A DNA stretch of 10,757 nt, taken from NCBI GenBank assembly GCA_946405675.1, contig CAMJIC010000072.1, forward strand, positions 1 to 10,757. Direction: 5' to 3'. Below the pieces are notes generated by a model, which was given only the letters and a program-made list of their open reading frames with translations, was not told the origin of the DNA and did no database searches. The stretch comes from an uncultured Clostridia bacterium. Lineage in GTDB: Bacteria > Bacillota > Clostridia > Lachnospirales > Lachnospiraceae. Numbering within the stretch: the stretch's first letter is position 1; the number at the start of each line of letters is the position of its first letter. Positions 1-7,147 of this stretch are shown piece after piece. The position numbers and the translations under genes are program-made.

Positions 1-84
1 ATCTGACTTGTCCAAACGCTCATCTGCTGCGTTGGAAAGCCTCGCCGTAGTTAGGCCTGCTGACCGGGGTGAATAGTGACAAAT
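1..84. other. Downstream flank of the operon, no gene recognised
   Basis: This stretch follows the stop codon of the last gene. I see no convincing coding region and no hairpin with a T-tract, so the operon's terminator is not visible here. A minus-strand ATG at about 21-23 could open a further short frame running off the window, but no ribosome binding site precedes it. Positions 62-80 (GACCGGGGTGAATAGTGAC) look like a degenerate member of the intergenic palindrome family seen at 3085, 4482 and 9649. The stretch may be part of an interspersed repeat. Confidence 0.4.
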
Positions 85-1458
85 TCAGCAATAAGAGCCG
101 GGCACATCGCACAGGCTCGGCCACCCGATTCCCTTCCTGGGAATGATCTGCCGGTAATCCTGCTGCTTTTGCGCTGCTTCCTCCAACAGGGTGCAAAGCG
201 TCCGGATCCCCTGGTATCCCCACAGGCCGCCGCCTTCGATCATATTGACAAAATAAGGTGTCTGGCAGTACCAGCAGGCCTTCTGTCCCAGCGCAACCAC
301 CTTGCGATGATCCGCTGAAGCCGAAAGGCCGCGCCCATAACGCTGCATACGGGGCAGGACCGTGGAGACCAGCTCAAGCTCAGGGGCATTCTGGGAAAGC
401 CAGTCAAATGCCTCTTTTTCCTCCTCCAGGATCTGGTCCAGGAACACATATTCCACATGGATCCCGTGAAGCAGCAAAAGCCGGGCGATCCCCAGGGGGC
501 GGGAATGGGCAGTATAATCGATGGCAACCCCCATTCCGGTAAGCGCCCCTGCAAGATGGGCAAGGGCCTGGGTGCATAGCCGCTCCTGCTCTGAAAACCA
601 TGTCTCCGGCACAGGCTCCAATCCGCACAGGTAAAACAGCTGATCGGTCTGGAACCGGATCTTTTCAAAAGACACTTCTGGGCTCAGATAGACAAACTTT
701 GCCCCTGTCCGCTCTGATAAGGCCCGGACGGCATGACTCCCGTTGGGATAGGTGCACACATTGACCCCTGCGTCCCCTAAAGCCAGGAAGTCCCGGAATG
801 TCCTGCAGTCTGAAAGCTGCCTCACATCCATGCCCCGAGACGACAGAAGCAACACCAGCTCCCCGTCCCGGGGAAATGTGACATCGCCTCCAAGCAGGTT
901 CACCCTTCCCTCATCCAGCGGCAAAGGATCGATGATGCCAAATTCCGCCATCCTCAGCTTCATGTCGGGTGTCGGCCCTTCCTTCTGGCGCACACAGTCC
1001 ATGTAGGCCTTTACAAACCGGATCTCAGGCCATCTTTCCTCCAGCGTGCGGAAGATATAGTCCTCGTCGCTTCCCGCGAATATGTGGAGGCACACCAGGA
1101 ATACGAAAACCACCGGCGGCTGTTCTGCAAGATGGGCGATCACGTCTGACACGCCTTCGATGGTGATGGTTTCCAGATTGTCGGTCTGAAGGTTCCTCTC
1201 CGTAATGGTCACACTGGAAAACCGGTCCTGGCATCCCATCTCAGCAGCAGTCATGACCACGCCCCTCAGGCAGTTGTCGGCACAGACATAGATGCTGTGG
1301 GACTGGGGAACCGCCATCCCGATATGGACGATGTTCCACGTGCCATGGGCCGGTGCATTGTACTCCAGGCTTCTGCCAAAGGGTGCCGGAAATGACGCAT
1401 CCCTGATCCTTACCCGCTCCTGCATCCTGTCATCGGATCCTGTCAACCTCTCAAGCAT
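85..1458 (-). CDS. Nitrogenase component 1 (NifD/NifK)-like protein, third copy
   Basis: A 457-residue protein that I place in the nitrogenase component 1 family by its internal alignment with the protein at 8287-9567. Both have a V/I-P-x-S strand, a first cysteine site (VCADNCLRG, C59 and C63; SPGCCGRN in the other copy), a second cysteine after a hydrophobic strand and before a G-x-D turn (C123 in VCLHIFAGSDED; C126 in ATCVDALLGTDW), and a C-terminal GYxG helix start (GYQGIRTL, about 414-421). In this fold such cysteines normally hold an Fe-S cluster at the subunit interface. Further cysteines cluster near the C-terminus (C395, C398, C422, C450, C457). The start is set by AAGGAG seven bases upstream; the frame stays open 39 codons further, but that part is glycine- and arginine-rich and is the intergenic hairpin. 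It is the distal gene of the operon, separated from the other two component 1-like genes by the hyp genes. It may be an alternative subunit, a scaffold like NifE/N, or part of a second complex. Substrate unknown. Confidence 0.75.
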   Translation of the reverse strand: MLERLTGSDDRMQERVRIRDASFPAPFGRSLEYNAPAHGTWNIVHIGMAVPQSHSIYVCADNCLRGVVMTAAEMGCQDRFSSVTITERNLQTDNLETITIEGVSDVIAHLAEQPPVVFVFLVCLHIFAGSDEDYIFRTLEERWPEIRFVKAYMDCVRQKEGPTPDMKLRMAEFGIIDPLPLDEGRVNLLGGDVTFPRDGELVLLLSSRGMDVRQLSDCRTFRDFLALGDAGVNVCTYPNGSHAVRALSERTGAKFVYLSPEVSFEKIRFQTDQLFYLCGLEPVPETWFSEQERLCTQALAHLAGALTGMGVAIDYTAHSRPLGIARLLLLHGIHVEYVFLDQILEEEKEAFDWLSQNAPELELVSTVLPRMQRYGRGLSASADHRKVVALGQKACWYCQTPYFVNMIEGGGLWGYQGIRTLCTLLEEAAQKQQDYRQIIPRKGIGWPSLCDVPGSYC

Positions 1459-1465
1459 ATCTCTA

Positions 1466-1471
1466 CTCCTT
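1466..1471 (-). promoter_or_regulatory. Ribosome binding site deciding the start at 1458
   Basis: AAGGAG lies seven bases before the ATG at 1456-1458. No comparable site precedes the longer in-frame ATG at 1573-1575, so the shorter protein is preferred. Confidence 0.8.
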
Positions 1472-1496
1472 GCAGATCCTCTCAGCCGTGACAAAG

Positions 1497-1566
1497 CACA
1501 CCCCTGCCGGCGGGGTGCCCGGCGGGGGATTCCTCCCCCACTGCCTCCCCCGCCGGAAGAGGTGTG
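1497..1566 (-). repeat. Strong GC-rich hairpin between the TM1266-like gene and the third NifD/K-like gene
   Basis: Outer arms CACACC (1497-1502) and GGTGTG (1561-1566) pair. CCGGCGGGG (1507-1515) pairs perfectly with CCCCGCCGG (1548-1556). GGGGG (1524-1528) pairs with CCCCC (1535-1539) inside. There is no T-tract on either side, so it is not a classical rho-independent terminator. It sits 38 bases before the next start codon. It could slow or protect the mRNA between genes, set the ratio of the last gene to the rest, or be a palindromic repeat element. The minus-strand arm can also pair in an alternative register (CCGGCGGGGG with CCCCCGCCGG near 1519-1528). Confidence 0.75.
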
Positions 1567-1578
1567 ACTTTTCAATAC

Positions 1579-1854
1579 TCAGCCCTGTATACTGACTGAC
1601 GAAACCACGTCTGAATACGTCGTCCTGCTTGTGACCCCCGGCAGCTTTCCGATCTTTCCGGAAAGCGCGGAGATCAGATCCTGTGGCGCATCCACCGCAA
1701 CACTGATGATATTGATCTTCCGCTCCCGGTAAGGGATCCCCATCCTGCCGATGATATATTCCGAAGCCTCGTGAAGATACTCATTGAGCTTCGCGGTCTG
1801 TGCGGTATCAGATACAATGATGGACATAAGTGCCACTCTTTTTTGCGTATTCAT
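1579..1854 (-). CDS. TM1266-family protein (putative iron-only hydrogenase system regulator)
   Basis: A 91-residue protein matching the TM1266 family from memory: an N-terminal strand (KRVALMSIIVSD, about 5-16), then LNEYLHEASEYIIGRMGIPYRE (about 24-45), then INIISVAVDAPQDLISALSGKIGKLPGV (about 48-75). It is about the family's usual size, and it has the ACT/NikR-C-like ferredoxin fold expected of a small regulator. The family is typically found beside hydE, hydF and hydG, the maturation genes of [FeFe]-hydrogenase. Its biochemical role is not established. Here it sits with hyp genes and nitrogenase-like genes instead, with no hyd gene visible. The start follows GGGGAGG closely. It probably senses or regulates something tied to biogenesis of CO- and CN-ligated iron, but that is inference. 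Confidence 0.8.
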   Translation of the reverse strand: MNTQKRVALMSIIVSDTAQTAKLNEYLHEASEYIIGRMGIPYRERKINIISVAVDAPQDLISALSGKIGKLPGVTSRTTYSDVVSSVSIQG

Positions 1855-1959
1855 GTTTCCTCCCCAAGGCCTGCCTGCGGCTCCGATTCTTGTTTACAGC
1901 AAAAGCAGCAAGGCGTGTCAGCGTCTTTATTTCTTTTTCATGCGGCAAGTCGGTGCTGC

Positions 1960-2021
1960 GGCAGTTCACTCTCTTCAGCAGATCCGCGGTGGCAGTTCGC
2001 TCTCTTCAGCAGATCCGCGGC
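1960..2021 (-). repeat. Two-copy 31-bp tandem duplication spanning the hypE stop codon
   Basis: Units 1960-1990 and 1991-2021 are adjacent and differ at only two positions (1969 versus 2000, and the last base). The right unit holds the last HypE codons and the TGA at 2006-2008. The left unit is a downstream copy of that gene end. It looks like a recent slippage duplication that left the C-terminal PRIC motif intact. Confidence 0.9.
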
Positions 2022-3019
2022 AGCAGCTCATTCCCCGGCTGGGGCAGATAGGTTCTGGTTCCGATGGCAGTGCGCATGACAACACGGCCTTTTTCCGCCT
2101 CAGTAACATGCCCGATCAGCGCAGCATTCTGTGTATGCTCCATCCCCCGGAGGATCTCAAGCACCTTCTGAGTTTCCTCCTCAGGGACGATCATCACAAG
2201 GGTTCCCTCACAGGCCAGGTACATCGGATCCAGCCCCAGCATATCGGTCACCCCGCGCACGGAGGGAGCCACCGGGATTGCCTCACGATCCAGCTCTATC
2301 CCGACTCCACTTTCCTCTGTGATCTCGTAAAGCACTGTTCCTACCCCGCCGCGGGTCGCATCGCGGATTACATGGACATCCGGAACCTGCTCCAGGACAG
2401 CCTTCACATTGTTCCACAAAGGAGCGCAGTCGCTCTCCACCTGCGCTTCAATCCCATACTCATCACGCTCCAGGAGGATACAGCAGCCGTGGCGTCCGAT
2501 GTCTCCGGTCACCAGCACGCTGTCCCCGGGCTTTGCATGGCTGCCGGAGGGATCCGCATGATCCAGAATCCGGCCCACGCCGGTCGTCGTGATGAATACG
2601 CCATCCACCTGCCCTTTTCCTGCTACCTTCGTGTCACCGGCTACGATCTTCACCCCGGCTTCCTTCGCTGTCGCTTCCATGGAAGAAACGATCTGTTCGA
2701 GCTGATCCATCGGAAACCCTTCCTCGATGACAAACGCGCAGGTCATGTACAACGGCTGTGCCCCCATGCAGGCCAGGTCATTGACCGTGCCGCAGATGGA
2801 AAGCTTCCCGATATTCCCTCCCCGGAAAAAACGCGGGGAAACGATGAATCCGTCCGTTGTCATTGCAATCCGCCCGTCAGTCCCCGGCAGCACCGCCGCA
2901 TCATCCGCCGTGAAATACGGATTGGAAAAATGCGCCTTAAATACCTCCCGGATCAGTTCTGATGTCTGTTTCCCGCCTGCGCCATGCGCAAGGGTTACTG
3001 TTTTTGTTTTCAGGTCCAT
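2006..3019 (-). CDS. hypE: HypE, carbamoyl dehydratase (hydrogenase maturation)
   Basis: HypE takes the carbamoyl group from HypF onto its C-terminal cysteine and dehydrates it with ATP to a thiocyanate, the source of the cyanide ligands passed to iron on HypC-HypD. The 337-residue length is normal for the family. Visible marks are the N-terminal AHGAGGK (about 11-17), the PurM-like ATP-binding DDAAVLP (about 39-45), TTDGFIVSPRFFRGGNIGKLSICGTVND (about 54-81), and the diagnostic C-terminal PRIC with the acceptor cysteine last. The chosen ATG has GGAAAGGAG five bases upstream; the frame is open for 42 more codons without family similarity, so those are left out. It follows hypD after a 150-base gap that holds a palindrome and a degenerate intergenic repeat. 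Its 3' end is tandemly duplicated. Confidence 0.95.
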   Translation of the reverse strand: MDLKTKTVTLAHGAGGKQTSELIREVFKAHFSNPYFTADDAAVLPGTDGRIAMTTDGFIVSPRFFRGGNIGKLSICGTVNDLACMGAQPLYMTCAFVIEEGFPMDQLEQIVSSMEATAKEAGVKIVAGDTKVAGKGQVDGVFITTTGVGRILDHADPSGSHAKPGDSVLVTGDIGRHGCCILLERDEYGIEAQVESDCAPLWNNVKAVLEQVPDVHVIRDATRGGVGTVLYEITEESGVGIELDREAIPVAPSVRGVTDMLGLDPMYLACEGTLVMIVPEEETQKVLEILRGMEHTQNAALIGHVTEAEKGRVVMRTAIGTRTYLPQPGNELLPRIC

Positions 3020-3024
3020 GCCTG

Positions 3025-3033
3025 CTCCTTTCC
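3025..3033 (-). promoter_or_regulatory. Ribosome binding site deciding the hypE start at 3019
   Basis: GGAAAGGAG lies five bases before the ATG that opens MDLKTKTVTLAHGAGGK. This supports the family-typical start over the upstream ATG at 3143-3145. Confidence 0.8.
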
Positions 3034-3084
3034 CAGGGACTGCCACAGTATCAGGTGATCCCTTTGTCTGTCTTTTCATCCCGT

Positions 3085-3103
3085 CACCGCTCAAAACAGT
3101 TAC
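3085..3103. repeat. Degenerate copy of the intergenic palindrome family
   Basis: Plus strand CACCGCTCAAAACAGTTAC reads like the element at 4482-4513 with its middle removed: GCTCAAAA and CAGTTAC are shared. It is an imperfect inverted repeat with G-U pairs as RNA. It lies in the hypD-hypE gap. Confidence 0.45.
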
Positions 3104-3113
3104 ATGCTGCACT

Positions 3114-3129
3114 CCGGCCAGTGGGCCGG
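3114..3129. repeat. Short perfect hairpin in the hypD-hypE gap
   Basis: CCGGCC and GGCCGG flank a four-base loop, giving a strong six-pair hairpin about 40 bases after the hypD stop. No T-tract follows on the minus strand. It may be a processing or pause site between hypD and hypE, or chance in GC-rich DNA. Confidence 0.45.
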
Positions 3130-3169
3130 ACTGCAACCATATCATTCATAGAAGCAACAAGGGAACGTC

Positions 3170-4243
3170 TCAGTCGCGCCTCTGATACAGATAAAATGCG
3201 GAACATGCTCCCTCCGAGGATACCATGCAGGCTCCCACCGGGTGTTCCGGCGTGCACCGTTTCCCGAACAGGGGACATTCCTGAGGAATGCAGGCACCCT
3301 GAAGCACCTCCCCGCAGCGGCAGCCCTTTGCTTCCCGCCCCTCGATCCGGGGCAGAGCATATTTTTTACGTGCATCATACGCGGCATAAGCTTCCTTCAG
3401 ATCCATTCCGGAATCCGCCATCAGGCCAATCCCCCGCCACATGGAATCGCAGGGCTCCATATACTCAGCGACCAGGGCACGTGCCTGCGGGCTTCCCTCC
3501 TCCGTCACGACCCTGGGATAGCAGTTGACCAGGAATGGCTTTCCTTCTTTTGATTTCTGAACGATGACCGCAAGCGCAGTCAGAAGCTCCGGTGCCGTAA
3601 AGCCGGCAACAACACCGCTCATCCCAAGCTCCAGCATCTGCCTGCAGTCAGAAAGCCCCGTGATCGCGCAGACATGGCCTGGATACAGATACGCATCGGT
3701 CGCAGCCATCATGGCACGGTAGGCCGCCGGCATGGTCTTATTGGCGCAAAGGAGGCTGAAGTTGGAGATCCCGTCCGAGATAGCCTGCTTCAGCGCTATG
3801 CAGGAGGAAGGAGTCGTGGTCTCGAATCCGACAGAAAGGAAGACGGTCTCCTCCTCCGGATGGGTGCGGGCATAGTCCTCCGCATCCTGGGGGGAATAGA
3901 CAACCTTGACCGAAGCGCCTTCCCCCCGTGCCGTCTGCAGGCTCTTCTCCGAGCCCGGCACCCTGACCAGGTCTCCGAAGGTCAGGATCGTGCATCCCTT
4001 TTCCAGAGCCAGCATCACTGCTTCATCGATATAGGAAACCGGCGTCACGCAGACCGGACATCCCGGCCCGGAGATCAGGGTAATGTCCTCAGAAAGAAGG
4101 CTCCGGATTCCCTGACGGAAGATCTCATGGGTGTGGGTTCCGCAGACCTCCATGATGCGAAGCTTTGGCCCGTGATAGTCGGAAATGATCTCCCGTGCTC
4201 TCTCCACCGCGTTCTTTTTTTCCATGCTGACCGAATCTGTCAT
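3170..4243 (-). CDS. hypD: HypD, Fe(CN)2CO scaffold protein (hydrogenase maturation)
   Basis: HypD, with HypC, holds the iron on which the two cyanides and the CO are assembled, and carries a [4Fe-4S] cluster. The 357-residue sequence shows the family's catalytic CGTHTH (34-39), GPGCPVCVTP (59-68), the FGD loop (about 95-97) and the C-terminal cysteine cluster CRCGEVLQGACIPQECPLFG followed by C-x-P-E-H-P-x-G-A-C. All key cysteines seen in the family appear to be present, so the protein should be active. Its ATG overlaps the hypC stop by four bases (ATGA), which fits translational coupling of the two partners that form the HypCD complex. The next gene, hypE, starts 150 bases after the hypD stop. 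Confidence 0.95.
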   Translation of the reverse strand: MTDSVSMEKKNAVERAREIISDYHGPKLRIMEVCGTHTHEIFRQGIRSLLSEDITLISGPGCPVCVTPVSYIDEAVMLALEKGCTILTFGDLVRVPGSEKSLQTARGEGASVKVVYSPQDAEDYARTHPEEETVFLSVGFETTTPSSCIALKQAISDGISNFSLLCANKTMPAAYRAMMAATDAYLYPGHVCAITGLSDCRQMLELGMSGVVAGFTAPELLTALAVIVQKSKEGKPFLVNCYPRVVTEEGSPQARALVAEYMEPCDSMWRGIGLMADSGMDLKEAYAAYDARKKYALPRIEGREAKGCRCGEVLQGACIPQECPLFGKRCTPEHPVGACMVSSEGACSAFYLYQRRD

Positions 4244-4452
4244 ACCAGAAGCTCCTCCATCAGATCGTCTGCCTGCTTTGTATCATCCTCCGTGATCTTC
4301 GCGATCGCCGCCCCGGCATGCACCATCACATAATCCCCCGGCTCCAGATCCGGAACCAGCTGTGCGGACACCTGCCTTCTGGCGCCTGACGCATCCACAA
4401 GAGCCGACCCTTCACTGACTCTGACAACTCTTGCTGATAATCCAACACACAT
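4240..4452 (-). CDS. hypC: HypC, HypD partner and iron chaperone (HypC/HupF family)
   Basis: A 70-residue protein beginning MCVGLSARVV, the family signature in which the cysteine after the initiator Met is exposed and binds the iron and HypD. The OB-fold end LEPGDYVMVHAGAAIAKI (about 36-53) is also typical. I start at the second in-frame ATG because the motif requires Cys at position 2 and because AGGAG lies upstream (about 11 bases). The earlier ATG at 4471-4473 would add seven residues, bury the essential cysteine, and has no ribosome binding site. It is coupled to hypD by an ATGA overlap. HypC also passes the Fe(CN)2CO unit to a hydrogenase large subunit, and no such subunit is encoded in the window, so its final client here is unknown. 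Confidence 0.93.
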   Translation of the reverse strand: MCVGLSARVVRVSEGSALVDASGARRQVSAQLVPDLEPGDYVMVHAGAAIAKITEDDTKQADDLMEELLV

Positions 4453-4463
4453 AGATCTTCTCT

Positions 4464-4468
4464 CTCCT
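4464..4468 (-). promoter_or_regulatory. Ribosome binding site for hypC
   Basis: AGGAG in a purine-rich run precedes the ATG at 4450-4452 by 11 bases, a little long, but it falls inside the longer candidate gene and so favours the MCVG start. Confidence 0.6.
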
Positions 4469-4481
4469 CTCATTCATTTCA

Positions 4482-4513
4482 TAACTGCTCAAAAAACTGT
4501 TCGGAACAGTTAC
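4482..4513. repeat. Intergenic palindromic repeat, copy in the hypF-hypC gap
   Basis: On the minus strand GTAACTGTTCCGAACAG is followed by a T-rich spacer and TTGAGCAGTTA. CTGTTC and GAACAG form a perfect inverted repeat around one base, and the outer TAACTG and CAGTTA also pair. The first 17 bases are identical to the copy at 9649-9679. It could be a binding site for a dimeric regulator, or a short mobile or REP-like element. Confidence 0.75.
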
Positions 4514-4542
4514 TCCATTTCTTCATTTTCAAAGCGCACCAC

Positions 4543-7137
4543 TTACAGCAAGGCATCTTTGGCGTGTCCTGGACGGTTCCTTCTGCGCCGCAGAATCTCC
4601 TGCGCCGCAAATGCCTGCCCCAGGCTGATCCCTCCGTCATTCGGCGGGATCAGATGATTGGTATAAACCGTCATGTTCCCCTGTTCCAGCGCACTCCTTG
4701 TCAGTTCAAGAAGCAGGGTATTCTGATAGACACCGCCGCTCAATACCGCTCTTTTCAGTCCGGTCTTTTCCGACTGCAAAAGCAGCACCTTCGCGATCAG
4801 CCCTGCAAGCACATCATGAAACCGGTAGGCCAGGCAGGAAGAATCCTCTCCCGCAAGCTTCGCTTCGATGAGCTGCCGCACCACAAGGTCAGTCCTGATC
4901 GTGGTAAACCCATCCTTCGTCTCAAGCAGGCTCTGAATCCCCTTTCCTGATTCATACGTATCCTGTATCTCATCCTCTGAAGCAGAAATATTCTGTGTCT
5001 CATCTTCTGCCTCAGATATACCCTGCATCTCATCCCCTGCCCCATGCATGTGCCGCTTCTCATTCTCATTACAGGGCAGAGTCTTTTTCCTCCGTTCCTT
5101 TTGATACCTTTGCGCCTCAAACATCAGCGCGGTCGCTGCCTCTCCTTCAAAGGTTGACTGTCTGCAGATGCCAAGGATTGCGCTGACCGCATCGAACAGC
5201 CTCCCCGCGCTTGTGGAGCGGACCGTATTCAGCCCTTTGTCCGACATCCGGCCGATGACCCTGATCTGTGCCGGATCGCATAGTCCAAGGCTCCGGGCGG
5301 TCTCCAGCTCCTTCCCCTCTTCCTGATACAGAGAATGGATCATGGATGCCGCGATGCGCCAGCCCTCCCTGGAGGCAGCATCCCCGCCAACCATCCGGAA
5401 GGGAGCGATGCTTCCGAACCGCTCAAAACCGGCCCGGTCCGCCTTCATCATCTCGCCGCCCCAGATCGTGCCATCTTCTCCCCATCCGGTTCCGTCAAAG
5501 GAAGCACCCAGCACCTCACCATCGAGGTCATTTTCCGCCATGCAGGATACGATATGCGCAAAATGATGCTGCACCTGGATCAGCGGGATGTTTCTTCCGG
5601 AAGCCAGCTCCTGTGCCAGAATCGTGGACTGGTAGCCCGGATGCAGGTCGCAGACGATCACATCTGCATTTCTCTCCAGAAGTGCCTCCATGCGCAGGAT
5701 GGATTCCTCCAGGGCTCTGACTGACCTGGGGTCCGCCAGATCGCCCACATATGCCGAAGGATAAAACATGGATCCGATCCCGATGCAGAAAGTGTTTTTC
5801 AGCTCGCCGCCCACCGCCAGCACACAGCCCTCATAGTCAGATCCGGTCAGAACCGGAAGAGGCGCATATCCTCTGGACCTCCGGATCATATATGGCCTTC
5901 CGCCCTCAAAATCCATCACGGAATCATCACAGCGGATCCGGATCATCCTGTCATGGGACAGGATCGCATCGGCAAATGTGCCCAGCTCCTCCATGGCCTC
6001 CGCGTCATCCCTGCAGATCGGCGCGCCGGAAACATTTCCGCTCGTCATCACCAGGCATCCCGGCATCTTCAGGCCATCCGGATAATCAAACAGCAGCATC
6101 TGGACAGGCGCATAGGGGAGCATGACACCGACCTTGGGATTGCCCGGCGCAACCGCGTCGCACAGAATGTCTTCTTCTCTTTTCTCCAGCAGAAGGATCG
6201 GCTTCTGGTATCCCGTCAGGATCCTCCTTTGCTCCTCATTCACAAAGCACGTGCGCTCCGCCATTGCTTCGTCGCGCATCATCACCGCAAACGGCTTGGC
6301 AGGGCGTTTTTTCCGTTCCCGAAGCCGCATTACCGCCTCCTGGGACGTTGCGTCGCAGCACAGATGGAATCCCCCGATTCCTTTGACGGCAAGAATCCTT
6401 CCCTCCGAAAGAAGCTCCCGGGCCTTTCTGATTGCGTCCGCCCCGCGCTCCTTCCTTCCTGCCAGATAGACCGTCGGGCCGCAGTCGTTGCAGCATACCG
6501 GCTGGGCGTCATACCTGCGGGAATCCGGATCCTCATATTCCGCCTTGCAGGAAGGACACATGGGGAAATCCTTCATGCTCGTCCTTGCCCTGTCATACGG
6601 AAGCTCGTCCAGGATCGTCAGCCTCGGGCCGCACTGGGTACAGTTGATGAAGGGATGAAGATACCTGCGGTTTTTCGGGTCATAAAGCTCCCGCCTGCAA
6701 TCCGGGCAGATCGCAATATCCGGGGAAATGAAAATCTCCCCCTTCTCCTTCTCGCTTTCGATGATTTCAAAGGATGTCATGCTGCCTGCATCCGGCAGAT
6801 TTTTCACATCTACCTTTAAGATGACAGACCGCTCCGGGGGATCGTATTGAAGGATTTCCAGGAAATGCCCCAGCTCTTCAGCCCCTCCTCTGGCGATCAC
6901 CTCCACATAGGAGCCCCGGTTGCAGACAGACCCGGCTATTCCAAGCTCCATGGCCGTGCGGCTGACAAAGGGCCTGAAGCCTACTCCCTGGACGATTCCG
7001 TAAAGCCTGACCTGTTTTGTCAGAAGCTTTGCCTGCCTGCATTCCTGCTTTCCACTGGTCTTTACCTGCCCCTTCGCTGTCCCTTTCTCCTTTTCCTCCA
7101 GCCGTTCCTTTGGCCTGATCTGCGTCAGCTCCTGCAT
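4543..7137 (-). CDS. hypF: HypF, carbamoyltransferase (hydrogenase maturation) with an acidic insertion
   Basis: HypF makes carbamoyl-adenylate from carbamoyl phosphate and ATP and moves the carbamoyl group to HypE, the first step to the cyanide ligands. Domains in order, numbered from the chosen Met: a charged 40-residue leader, acylphosphatase-like (RLYGIVQGVGFRPFV, about 44-58), two zinc-finger pairs (CPDC 144-147, CTQC 166-169, CPSC 194-197, CCNDC 215-219), a YrdC-like domain (about 229-405), and a Kae1-like carbamoyltransferase domain (about 435 to the end) with the metal-site QHHFAH (523-528) and SGGVYQN (about 800-806). At 864 residues it is longer than the usual 750-780 because of an acidic insertion of about 65 residues at about 678-744, encoded by a 30-bp tandem repeat. 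The ATG at 7135-7137 follows AAGGA and lies 10 bases past the previous stop. An ATG at 7213-7215 would overlap the upstream gene. Confidence 0.93.
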   Translation of the reverse strand: MQELTQIRPKERLEEKEKGTAKGQVKTSGKQECRQAKLLTKQVRLYGIVQGVGFRPFVSRTAMELGIAGSVCNRGSYVEVIARGGAEELGHFLEILQYDPPERSVILKVDVKNLPDAGSMTSFEIIESEKEKGEIFISPDIAICPDCRRELYDPKNRRYLHPFINCTQCGPRLTILDELPYDRARTSMKDFPMCPSCKAEYEDPDSRRYDAQPVCCNDCGPTVYLAGRKERGADAIRKARELLSEGRILAVKGIGGFHLCCDATSQEAVMRLRERKKRPAKPFAVMMRDEAMAERTCFVNEEQRRILTGYQKPILLLEKREEDILCDAVAPGNPKVGVMLPYAPVQMLLFDYPDGLKMPGCLVMTSGNVSGAPICRDDAEAMEELGTFADAILSHDRMIRIRCDDSVMDFEGGRPYMIRRSRGYAPLPVLTGSDYEGCVLAVGGELKNTFCIGIGSMFYPSAYVGDLADPRSVRALEESILRMEALLERNADVIVCDLHPGYQSTILAQELASGRNIPLIQVQHHFAHIVSCMAENDLDGEVLGASFDGTGWGEDGTIWGGEMMKADRAGFERFGSIAPFRMVGGDAASREGWRIAASMIHSLYQEEGKELETARSLGLCDPAQIRVIGRMSDKGLNTVRSTSAGRLFDAVSAILGICRQSTFEGEAATALMFEAQRYQKERRKKTLPCNENEKRHMHGAGDEMQGISEAEDETQNISASEDEIQDTYESGKGIQSLLETKDGFTTIRTDLVVRQLIEAKLAGEDSSCLAYRFHDVLAGLIAKVLLLQSEKTGLKRAVLSGGVYQNTLLLELTRSALEQGNMTVYTNHLIPPNDGGISLGQAFAAQEILRRRRNRPGHAKDALL
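4931..5050 (-). repeat. 30-bp tandem repeat inside hypF, four imperfect units
   Basis: Units 4931-4960, 4961-4990, 4991-5020 and 5021-5050. The middle units are clearly alike and the outer ones are more diverged. The length is a multiple of three, so the frame is kept. Each unit encodes a ten-residue acidic repeat: GDEMQGISEA, EDETQNISAS, EDEIQDTYES, GKGIQSLLET in protein order. Confidence 0.9.
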
Positions 7138-7147
7138 CCTTCGTCCT

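Noticed and set aside
1459..1575. 39-codon N-terminal extension of the last gene, glycine- and arginine-rich
   Set aside because: It is the translation of a GC-rich hairpin, and a good ribosome binding site lies just before the downstream ATG.
1784..2962. 392-codon plus-strand open frame across the TM1266-like gene and hypE
   Set aside because: It lies antisense to two well-recognised genes, and its protein shows no family motif. Open antisense frames are expected in GC-rich genes.
4931..5050. Tandem 30-bp units considered as a CRISPR array
   Set aside because: The units are adjacent with no spacers, keep the reading frame of hypF and encode an acidic protein repeat.
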